IMG/VR virus record: IMGVR_UViG_3300037587_000666 | Coordinates: 1-22,888 of that record | Strand: one strand, 5' to 3' | Source: a virus | DNA: 22,888 nt | Part shown: positions 6,233-11,768 of the stretch, in pieces | Position numbering within the stretch: position 1 is the stretch's first letter | Layout of the letters: each line of letters opens with the position of its first letter | Position numbers and translations under genes: made by a program | The notes under the pieces: model-generated | What the model was told of the DNA's origin: nothing | The model's input: the letters and a program-made list of their open reading frames with translations, nothing else | The model's database searches: none

Positions 6233-6550
6233 ATGTTGGCAGGCAAATACAGGCGCAAGATAAAAATTAATCTTCTCACCAGTTGCGTCGATGGCACGTC
6301 GTGCTGGATATGGCAGGGCGAGTTAAACAGAAACGGCTATGGCAGGTTATACGAACGTGGATCTAGGCCAATGGCTCACAGACATATTTATCGGCTGTTA
6401 GTGGGGAATATTGGGAAAAGGCAATTAGACCACCTCTGCTATAACCGCGCCTGCGTAAATCCACGGCATATGGAGAAGGTCACTAACAAGGTAAACAGTA
6501 GAAGAAGATCGCAACGAATTAAACAACTCAAAATCAATAAGGAATATTAA
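6233..6550 (+). CDS. HNH endonuclease, homing-type (105 aa)
   Basis: This is a small free-standing nuclease of the HNH fold. The hallmark segment is present: 'AHRHIYRLL' at 48-56 (H49/H51), then D66-H67-x-C69-x-N71-x-x-C74-x-N76-P77-x-H79, the usual DH.C.N..C.NP.H signature of phage homing HNH proteins. An upstream 'CWIWQGELNRNGYGRL' matches the N-terminal strand pair of the same family, and the C-terminus is basic. The ATG follows the leader box in P2's transcript, and the gene ends one base before purZ. Such genes move by cutting related genomes that lack them. Its site between promoter P2 and purZ suggests insertion into the Z cassette, although it may instead have a role in packaging or exclusion. 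Confidence 0.88.
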   Translation: MLAGKYRRKIKINLLTSCVDGTSCWIWQGELNRNGYGRLYERGSRPMAHRHIYRLLVGNIGKRQLDHLCYNRACVNPRHMEKVTNKVNSRRRSQRIKQLKINKEY

Positions 6551-6551
6551 A

Positions 6552-7640
6552 ATGACGACTAAGGCGTATATGATTCTCGATTTACAATTCGGCTCCACTG
6601 GCAAAGGGCTGCTGGCAGGTTATCTGGCTAAACAAATGCAGCCGGATGTAGTGGTCACTGCTTGGGGGCCGAACGCAGGGCACACCTATATTGACGAAGA
6701 AGGCCGGATTTTTATCCACCGGATGTTGGCCAATGGCATTGTTTCGCCAAAGCTCAAGGCGGTGCTTATAGGTCCCGGCTCGGTACTGGATCTGGATGTG
6801 CTAAACGCCGAAATCGAGTCGTGCAAATCTCTACTGATCGGGAAGTGTTTAGTAATTCACCCGCAGGCGGTTGTAGTGACCGACGAGCACCGGAAAACGG
6901 AAGTGCGAAACGTTAAAATCGGCTCCACGATGAAGGGCACCGGCGCAGCGGTGATCGAGCGTATTGAGCGGGATCCGGACAACAACCCAACGGCCATTTC
7001 AGCCATTCCGCGTAGCTGGCTGGACAACATCGCCCAAATGGGCATTGGCATTGAAGTATCGTCCCGCACATATGACTACTTCATGTCGAGCGCCGAAAAA
7101 ATTCAAATCGAAGGCGCTCAAGGGTACAGCCTGTCGATTTATCACGGCTTTTACCCGTACGTCACCTCCCGTGATGTAACTCCTGCACAAGTCATGGCCG
7201 ACTGCGCCATTCCATTTAGCATCATTCCCGAAGTGTACGGCACCCTTCGAACGTTCCCCATTCGAGTGGCGAATCGTTATGATGAAGATGGCAGAATGAT
7301 CGGCACCAGTGGTCCCAGCTACCACGATCAACAAGAACTGGATTGGGGAGATATTGGGTTAGAGCCTGAATTGACTACGGTCACTCAGTTGCCGCGCCGA
7401 ATCTTTGATTTCAGCTTTGACCAGTTGAAAGAAGCGGTCTACCGTTGTGGCCCAACAAAGCTGTTTTTGAACTTCGTTAACTATCTGGATCACGAAGACG
7501 CCTTGCAACTCATCGGCAGAATCAATGCCGAAATCGATGGTCGCCATTGCCGGATAGAATGGGTCGGTGTCGGGCCTGCACACCAGGACGTGCTAAGCAC
7601 TGTTCATTGGGCCGACACGAATAGCAAGAGGGGGTCGTAA
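6552..7640 (+). CDS. purZ: PurZ, 2-aminoadenylosuccinate synthetase (362 aa)
   Basis: PurZ is the adenylosuccinate-synthetase paralogue that joins dGMP to aspartate, giving the precursor that host PurB splits to dZMP. The fold is clear from the P-loop-like Q12-F-G-S-T-G-K-G19, 'GPNAGHT' at 39-45 (H44), 'EGAQGYSLSIYHGFYPYVTS' from 188, 'TLRTFPIRVAN' from 231 and the C-terminal 'VGVGP'. In PurA the glycine loop is GDEGKGK and its Asp is the catalytic base; here Ser15 takes that place, the hallmark of PurZ over PurA. At 362 residues it is shorter than bacterial PurA (about 430). The start ATG has an AAGGAA site (6539-6544). It is two bases from the kinase-mazZ fusion. Identification is strong; substrate use is inferred from the family. 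Confidence 0.95.
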   Translation: MTTKAYMILDLQFGSTGKGLLAGYLAKQMQPDVVVTAWGPNAGHTYIDEEGRIFIHRMLANGIVSPKLKAVLIGPGSVLDLDVLNAEIESCKSLLIGKCLVIHPQAVVVTDEHRKTEVRNVKIGSTMKGTGAAVIERIERDPDNNPTAISAIPRSWLDNIAQMGIGIEVSSRTYDYFMSSAEKIQIEGAQGYSLSIYHGFYPYVTSRDVTPAQVMADCAIPFSIIPEVYGTLRTFPIRVANRYDEDGRMIGTSGPSYHDQQELDWGDIGLEPELTTVTQLPRRIFDFSFDQLKEAVYRCGPTKLFLNFVNYLDHEDALQLIGRINAEIDGRHCRIEWVGVGPAHQDVLSTVHWADTNSKRGS

Positions 7641-7642
7641 TC

Positions 7643-8401
7643 ATGAAATTGATGGTATGTGGACATGGTCGCCACGGAAAAGATCAGTTTTGTGAATTCA
7701 TGGGCCTAAAATACGTCAGCTCGTCAATGGTGGCGCTGGATAAGATAATCTGGCCTGAATTCAGCAATGCGTACGGCTCAAAGCAAGAGTGTTTCGATGA
7801 CCGAGTAAATCATCGGGCTGGCTGGCACCGCCTGATCACCGAGTATAACACGCCTGATAAAACGAAATTGGCCCGCGATATTTTCGCGGAGAACACCGTT
7901 TATTGCGGCATTCGCAACCGGGAGGAATTCTACAAGGCCAAAGAAGAAGGGTTGTTTGATCTGTCAATCTGGGTGGATGCCAGTAGCCGCCAACCACCTG
8001 AGAGCGATGCCAGTTGCAAACTGCTGATATCTGATTGCGACATCATCGTGACTAACAACGGGTCGTTGGAGGAACTCGAAGAAAAGGCGTTGCGCCTTAA
8101 GGCTGCGTTGGGACTGGGTGAAATCTCGGTAAAAGATCTGATCGTTGATTGGGCCGATGAAGCATTCCCGGATCGCACAATCACCAACGCGATCCAGAAA
8201 CTCGTGCTGGAAGAAATCCCGGAGTATCTTACCTCCCAGCAAGATCCGATGGAGTTGGCCGATTTGGGCATTTTGCTCTATGACATTGCCCATTTAGCCG
8301 GTGTCGATTTGGAAAGTGCCATTCGCAAGAAAATGGAAATCAATAAGGGCCGAACTTGGGCCATTGATAAAGTAACCGGCCTAATGCGCCACGTGGAGTA
8401 A
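7643..8401 (+). CDS. mazZ: Fusion of a P-loop dNMP kinase-like domain and MazZ (MazG-type dGTP pyrophosphohydrolase), 252 aa
   Basis: Residues 1-155 look like a phage deoxynucleoside monophosphate kinase: a Walker A loop G7-H-G-R-H-G-K-D14 with the GKD ending of that family, 'YCGIRNREEF' at 87-96 with R91, 'LSIWVDASSR' at 107-116, and 'IIVTNNGSLEEL' at 134-145. Residues 165-240 form an all-helical MazG domain with metal ligands in E190-E-x-x-E194 and E204-L-A-D207, then 'KKMEINKGRTW' at 229-239. In Z phages the MazG-type MazZ makes dGMP from dGTP for PurZ. The ribosome site GAGGGGG is at 7630-7636. The gene lies between purZ and datZ. The kinase part might raise dZMP or dTMP to the diphosphate; that substrate is inference. 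The whole frame is uninterrupted, so the fusion is real in this sequence. Confidence 0.88.
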   Translation: MKLMVCGHGRHGKDQFCEFMGLKYVSSSMVALDKIIWPEFSNAYGSKQECFDDRVNHRAGWHRLITEYNTPDKTKLARDIFAENTVYCGIRNREEFYKAKEEGLFDLSIWVDASSRQPPESDASCKLLISDCDIIVTNNGSLEELEEKALRLKAALGLGEISVKDLIVDWADEAFPDRTITNAIQKLVLEEIPEYLTSQQDPMELADLGILLYDIAHLAGVDLESAIRKKMEINKGRTWAIDKVTGLMRHVE

Positions 8402-8406
8402 CCTAT

Positions 8407-8913
8407 ATGATCCTCGATTTCAGTGTACGGGAAATTATGCGACTGTCTAACATCAAACGATGGGGGATAGTTGAAATGGCTCGCAGCCAGTCGGTCGCGG
8501 AGCATTCATACAACGTGGCGATGATATCGTTGGCCATAGCATCTGAAATCGAGGTTCCGTGGGCAGAAGTGTCACGCAGTGAAATCCTTTATTGGGCTTT
8601 GCTACACGATGTACCAGAGGTGGTGACGGGCGATATCCCAACCTCCCTAAAAGGATATCTGGACGTAGAGAGTATGGAAAGGGAGTTATGTCCGAAGTAT
8701 AAAAGCTTCGAGGACTCGATAAAAGGGACGTTAGCAAAAACCGTGGTCAAGGCCGCTGATTACATCGAGGCATTACAGTTCGCTGAAAAATTCTGTGTGG
8801 ATAGCAGAAAGAACGAGATCATATACGACATCCAAAGTAACATGGTGTCGTTCTTAGATAAAAAAGAGAACATCCGTGTTGCTCTTGCCGTGGAGAAGTT
8901 AGATTTTGAGTAG
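8407..8913 (+). CDS. datZ: DatZ, HD-domain dATP triphosphohydrolase (168 aa)
   Basis: DatZ removes dATP, leaving deoxyadenosine and triphosphate, so that A is not incorporated. The HD-fold ligands are visible: H33 in 'VAEHS', H67-D68 in 'LLHDVPEVVTGD', and D118 in 'KAADY'; E71 and D76 lie where YfbR-type phosphohydrolases have theirs. R18-W19 at the end of helix 1 is the conserved base-binding pair. I21 and P78 sit at the spacing I recall for the S-2L enzyme residues that block the 2-amino group of dZTP (I22, P79). Length (168) is close to known DatZ (about 175). The gene follows mazZ by five bases. A generic 5'-nucleotidase of the YfbR family is the alternative, made unlikely by the purZ-mazZ linkage. 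Confidence 0.92.
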   Translation: MILDFSVREIMRLSNIKRWGIVEMARSQSVAEHSYNVAMISLAIASEIEVPWAEVSRSEILYWALLHDVPEVVTGDIPTSLKGYLDVESMERELCPKYKSFEDSIKGTLAKTVVKAADYIEALQFAEKFCVDSRKNEIIYDIQSNMVSFLDKKENIRVALAVEKLDFE

Positions 8914-8947
8914 AGCGGAGAATTGAAACTTTGATTAACGAAAATAG

Positions 8948-8976
8948 TTGACACCGCCACAGGGACGTGGTATAAT
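8948..8976 (+). promoter_or_regulatory. Perfect-consensus sigma-70 promoter P3, duplicate of P1
   Basis: TTGACA at 8948-8953 and TATAAT at 8971-8976 have a 17-base spacer. Bases 8947-8978 are identical to 656-687, spacer included, while the flanks differ. The shared CCAC...GTGG dyad within the spacer (8957-8960 and 8967-8970) suggests that the conserved block also binds a regulator. The rest of the 8914-9023 gap holds only the leader. Confidence 0.93.
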
Positions 8977-9003
8977 AAGTTATCGGGTTGAGACACAGCC
9001 CCA

Positions 9004-9020
9004 AGAGCGAAGAGAGAAAT
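9004..9020 (+). repeat. Early-leader box, copy 4 (AGAGCGAAGAGAGAAAT)
   Basis: This copy is identical to 6213-6229. Its GAGAG ends 7 bases before the ATG at 9024, the same spacing as in copy 3, so it acts as the ribosome binding site and is conserved beyond what a Shine-Dalgarno match needs. It starts 28 bases after the P3 -10 box. Confidence 0.6.
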
Positions 9021-9023
9021 AAA

Positions 9024-9281
9024 ATGGCAAATCTCACTAAAAACTACAACCGCGAAGCAATGAAGCCTAGCCAAATCGAAGCCATCAACCTAGTTTTTAA
9101 GATGAACATAATAGTTGCAATGCATGACGGCAACGATTGCGAACTTTCAGGAAACGAGGACGGACAAGGCGGTTTCGAGTTTATGCTTAAGGTAGCAGGC
9201 AAGAGCCATCAGCGTGCAAGCATCGGACCATTAGGTAAGATTTTATATAACGAAAACTTCATCTGCGGGACTTGGGCATAA
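9024..9281 (+). CDS. Small protein of unknown function, first gene after P3 (85 aa)
   Basis: The ATG at 9024 sits at the right distance from the leader-box GAGAG; a longer frame from TTG at 8988 would read through the leader and is rejected. The N-terminus is basic (NLTKNYNREAMKPSQ), the middle has 'NIIVAMHDGNDCELSG' and the C-terminus is Gly-rich with no membrane segment. No motif is recognised. Being first behind a duplicated consensus promoter, it is probably strongly and early expressed, a location where phages commonly keep host-takeover or regulatory proteins. Function is unknown. Confidence 0.65.
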   Translation: MANLTKNYNREAMKPSQIEAINLVFKMNIIVAMHDGNDCELSGNEDGQGGFEFMLKVAGKSHQRASIGPLGKILYNENFICGTWA

Positions 9282-9290
9282 CTGCGACAC

Positions 9291-9704
9291 ATGAGTAGAG
9301 CGGAAAACTCGTTCAAAAAGTATCTGATGGGAATAATGGGCACCCGATGGGATGCCCAGTCCCATGAGGACAAATACTCATCCGGAATACCCGATCTTTC
9401 CTACGGTGCCAATGGCATTAACGGGTGGATCGAATTGAAGCATATAAAGTCGTGGAAAGGCGATCGGCCCGTAAAGCCTGATAAGTATACCGTTATACAA
9501 GTCAACTGGCTGAATAAAAGACAAAAATGTGGTGGTCATTGCTTTATCATGATTAAAATTGCTGATGATTATTACCTGTTGGACGCAATTAAAGCAAAAG
9601 CAGTAAAATCAGGCATGACTAAACAGCAGTATGAGACAAATAGCATATCACATTGGCACCGGTCAGTATCGCCCCAAGGGCTGCTATGTTTGCTAACTCA
9701 ATAA
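9291..9704 (+). CDS. PD-(D/E)XK nuclease-like protein, VRR-NUC/resolvase type (137 aa)
   Basis: The sequence has the core of a PD-(D/E)XK nuclease: 'GIPDLSY' with D35, then 'GWIELK' with E48 and K50 on the following strand, preceded by a helix with 'SFKKYL' and H25. A later 'QVNWLNKRQKCGGHCFIMIKI' (from about 69) matches the helix and strand that follow in VRR-NUC and Holliday-junction-resolvase-like families. At 137 residues it is the size of stand-alone phage VRR-NUC proteins. The start at 9291 lacks a clear Shine-Dalgarno site. A role in resolving replication or recombination intermediates, or in degrading host DNA, is inferred. The pattern is convincing for the fold, less so for the exact subfamily. 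Confidence 0.75.
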   Translation: MSRAENSFKKYLMGIMGTRWDAQSHEDKYSSGIPDLSYGANGINGWIELKHIKSWKGDRPVKPDKYTVIQVNWLNKRQKCGGHCFIMIKIADDYYLLDAIKAKAVKSGMTKQQYETNSISHWHRSVSPQGLLCLLTQ

Positions 9705-9749
9705 GGCTTGGGGAAAGTTTCCATTAACGCGTTGCAAAAGGGATTCATC

Positions 9750-10064
9750 ATGACCAAGCTAGATATTGAAGTGTATATAACGTCTCATTTTCACACGATA
9801 ATTCTCAGACGTCACATGCAAGGTCAAGGGTTCATAAGACAGGCTAAGGATTACTGCGGGGACGACGAAGAACTCGTCAGCCACTTCACGAAAGTGTGTA
9901 TCGAGCAGCTAGAGTTGGTAAAAAGTTTCCGTCCGCTGGTCGGCATTCTGCTTGTTATCTGTATCTCGTTTGCCAACCCCTTTGTCGACAATGATAACAC
10001 TCTCCGATGCAGGGCTAGAACTAGAGTCAACAGAAAGGAATTGATAGCGATCCGGTGCTCTTGA
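9750..10064 (+). CDS. Last rightward gene, unknown function (104 aa)
   Basis: The ATG at 9750 has a strong AAAGGGA site at 9737-9743; a longer frame from TTG 9708 lacks one. The first 60 residues read as an ordinary soluble helical domain (LDIEVYITSHFHTIILRRHM, QAKDYCGDDEELVSHFTK). From about residue 55 the coding sequence lies antisense to the convergent gene at 9909-10400, and this C-terminal part (a short hydrophobic stretch, then an Arg-rich end) may be read-through that the protein tolerates rather than a conserved domain. No terminator is seen after it. No family is recognised. Confidence 0.55.
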   Translation: MTKLDIEVYITSHFHTIILRRHMQGQGFIRQAKDYCGDDEELVSHFTKVCIEQLELVKSFRPLVGILLVICISFANPFVDNDNTLRCRARTRVNRKELIAIRCS

Positions 10065-10400
10065 TTCTATCCTTTTGTCCAATGCGGGGCTGACTACGGT
10101 CAGCCATGCGGCCACAGCGGCCCATGCTATTCCCGCACAAAGTAGAGACACTCTGGCTGTCGTTAAAATAGAAGCTTGCTTCGTCTCGACGTTTCCTATC
10201 CGGTTTTCAATAAGCTTGTGTAAAGTGTCGTAGTGTGCTTCTTCCTTGCGAGTTTGTTCCATGCCTTGCAAGCGAATGTCTTCTAATGTTGCTTTCATGT
10301 GCGAAAAGTCGAACTCCAATCTTTCTACTCTAATAGGCATGTTGGATAATTTAAGCACTTCGTTTTCCACGACAGCCACCCGCTCACGCAATTCATCCAT
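9909..10400 (-). CDS. Coiled-coil membrane protein of unknown function, last leftward gene (163 aa)
   Basis: Residues 1-75 form a long charged heptad-like region (ERVAVVENEVLKLSN, RVERLEFDFSHM, LEDIRLQGMEQT). A single membrane segment lies at about 83-104 (RVSLLCAGIAWAAVAAWLTVV), followed by a polar tail. The layout of N-terminal coiled coil plus one transmembrane helix resembles small phage membrane proteins encoded near holin and endolysin genes. It could be a lysis accessory, but no lipoprotein box or typical spanin signal is present. The start ATG at 10400 has a weak ACGGAA site. An intrinsic terminator lies between it and the holin gene, so it needs read-through or its own promoter. Its 3' end overlaps a convergent gene by 156 bases. 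Confidence 0.75.
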   Translation of the reverse strand: MDELRERVAVVENEVLKLSNMPIRVERLEFDFSHMKATLEDIRLQGMEQTRKEEAHYDTLHKLIENRIGNVETKQASILTTARVSLLCAGIAWAAVAAWLTVVSPALDKRIESRAPDRYQFLSVDSSSSPASESVIIVDKGVGKRDTDNKQNADQRTETFYQL

Positions 10401-10446
10401 GGTAATTTTGTTCCGTAAGTTATTGGATTATGTGAAATCTGATCAT

Positions 10447-10478
10447 AATAAAAAGGCCCAACGGCACGACGCCGTTGG
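10447..10478 (-). terminator. Intrinsic terminator ending the leftward structural and lysis operon
   Basis: Read on the minus strand, an 8-bp perfect stem (10471-10478 with 10458-10465, loop of five bases) is followed by GGCC and then a TTTTTATT tract (10454-10447). This is a textbook rho-independent terminator just after the holin stop codon. On the plus strand the hairpin has no T-tract, so it acts in one direction. Confidence 0.88.
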
Positions 10479-10497
10479 ACAACGGGAAACGGCCACG

Positions 10498-11031
10498 CTA
10501 TTTGCCGAGCGCCTTCGCTCGTTTTTCATGCCCTCTATGGTGGGAAGCGATGCCCAAAATAGCACCCGGTATGCCGAACAACATTGTGAATGAAGTTATC
10601 ATTTGAGGGATCATAGCCATTGCATTTGTGTCATTATCAACAATGCCTTTATATGCCAAACAGCATACAAAAATAACGCACACTAAAAAGGCAACCCCGG
10701 TTATATATCCAATAAATGGCCTCCAACCGGACACCCACCATTTATCTGATTGAGCTTCGGTTTGCATCGTAGAGTTTACAATTTTCAGCCGCTCCACCGA
10801 TAGCTTTTCCAATTCGACTTCAAAAGATTGGTTGGCTTGCTGAATCTTCAGCATGGTTTCAGGATCGGCATTTTTAACAAAGGCTGAAAGCTGGGTTTCG
10901 TTCTGGATGTCCTCACCTGTAGCATCCGCAATGGCTTTCAATGCAAGCTGGGGAAGTGTAGCCCCGCCTGATAAGACAGCCGATGCAATGCTTGGCGCAT
11001 ACTCTTTCAATTTATCTAACCATTTACTCAT
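10498..11031 (-). CDS. Holin, 3TM superfamily-like (177 aa)
   Basis: Holins permeabilise the inner membrane at lysis so that endolysin can reach the wall. The N-terminal segment (SIASAVLSGGATLPQLALKAI, 14-34) is mildly hydrophobic. A charged helical middle with 'KIQQANQSFEVELEKLSVERLK' follows, then 'WWVSGWRPFIGYITGVAFLV' (98-117), the W.vSGwRPFigY signature I associate with the phage 3TM holin family. Two clear membrane helices lie at about 105-128 and 140-162, and the tail is very basic (HHRGHEKRAKALGK). Its ATG overlaps the endolysin stop by four bases. The terminator lies directly downstream. Holin assignment rests on this motif plus context. Confidence 0.85.
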   Translation of the reverse strand: MSKWLDKLKEYAPSIASAVLSGGATLPQLALKAIADATGEDIQNETQLSAFVKNADPETMLKIQQANQSFEVELEKLSVERLKIVNSTMQTEAQSDKWWVSGWRPFIGYITGVAFLVCVIFVCCLAYKGIVDNDTNAMAMIPQMITSFTMLFGIPGAILGIASHHRGHEKRAKALGK

Positions 11032-11429
11032 GGGTAAGCCTCCCAGCTAAGTTGGAAATGAGGACCGTCTTTAGGCTTGCGCCACAAACCACCCCATTCA
11101 ATTTGAATATTTAATTCGATAGCGGCCCTGAACATTGCTTTGGCGATCTTTTGATAAACCCAAAAATCCCAAGATACATCCCCAGCAATATACCCAGCGA
11201 GGTCAACCGCGCAAGCGAGGCTACATTCGTTGTTGGCCACAACATGACGGCTATTTAAGGTCGCCGAATCCCCGTTTTTTACTCGCTGCACTTGGGCTTC
11301 TTTTGACCGGGGACCTTCTGTAACGCCAAAATCAACTTCCGAATAACTAAGTGCCAGAATAACGACACTCACTAAAGCAGGGTGGACCCCCTCAAGCCGG
11401 GACTTTGATCGCTGACTAAGTTGGTACAC
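11028..11429 (-). CDS. Endolysin, M15-type L-alanyl-D-glutamate/D-Ala peptidase (133 aa)
   Basis: This enzyme cuts peptidoglycan cross-bridge peptides at the end of infection. The M15/VanY core is complete: 'DFGVTEGPRSKEAQ' at 33-46, zinc ligands H62 in 'NSRH' and D76 in 'ACAVDL', and the C-terminal 'IEWGGLWRKPKDGPHFQL' with E111 or its neighbourhood as catalytic acid and H124 as third ligand. There is no signal peptide, so it depends on the holin. The GTG at 11429 is chosen because AGGGGAG lies about 8 bases upstream. The first 14 bases overlap the preceding gene and its stop overlaps the holin start. The length matches single-domain T5-type endolysins. Confidence 0.92.
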   Translation of the reverse strand: MYQLSQRSKSRLEGVHPALVSVVILALSYSEVDFGVTEGPRSKEAQVQRVKNGDSATLNSRHVVANNECSLACAVDLAGYIAGDVSWDFWVYQKIAKAMFRAAIELNIQIEWGGLWRKPKDGPHFQLSWEAYP

Positions 11430-11766
11430 TAGGGCGCTCCCCTCTAATTACTCCGCCGATCACATGGTCACGTAGCGCATTACGATAGGCACCCCATTGA
11501 GGTTTAGTTCCAACAACTCGCCCGTGCGAGTCATCGTGTTTGTTGACTTCCTTATCGGCAGTGATTAGCTCTTGCTCGACCCACGCCTGTTCTGTTGCTA
11601 CGGCTTGCGCATCAATCTCAGCCTGCGTGAATTCGGGGTCGGGCGTGTTGCCTTCCGCGATCCACATTTGCACGGCTCGATAGTCACTGTTGCCGGGAGC
11701 GCTGGGCACGCTATGCGATCCGTTAACTAGGTACCCGGAGCCAATTATTTTTACTGTATTAATCAT
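11416..11766 (-). CDS. Tail-fibre-associated protein, assembly/chaperone-like (116 aa)
   Basis: The central sequence 'YRAVQMWIAEGNTPDPEFT' followed by a helical, Glu/Ala-rich stretch resembles the small proteins encoded after fibre genes in many phages (tail-fibre assembly or XkdW-like families, whose hallmark is a 'Y..W...GNTP.P' motif). The N-terminus is a short beta-hairpin-like stretch (TVKIIGSGYLV). The ATG follows the fibre gene stop by two bases, with CGGAG upstream, and the 3' end overlaps the endolysin start. The protein may help fold or attach the fibre encoded before it. The motif is short, so the role is moderately sure only. Confidence 0.65.
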   Translation of the reverse strand: MINTVKIIGSGYLVNGSHSVPSAPGNSDYRAVQMWIAEGNTPDPEFTQAEIDAQAVATEQAWVEQELITADKEVNKHDDSHGRVVGTKPQWGAYRNALRDHVIGGVIRGERPSVPT

Positions 11767-11768
11767 GC

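Noticed and set aside
6552-7640. Plain adenylosuccinate synthetase (PurA) for ordinary adenine synthesis
   Set aside because: The catalytic Asp is Ser, the protein is short, and the gene is linked to mazZ and datZ; PurZ explains all of these.
10401-10446. A leftward promoter for the coiled-coil membrane protein
   Set aside because: A CATAAT-like -10 exists on the minus strand, but no acceptable -35 lies upstream of it; read-through of the terminator is equally possible.
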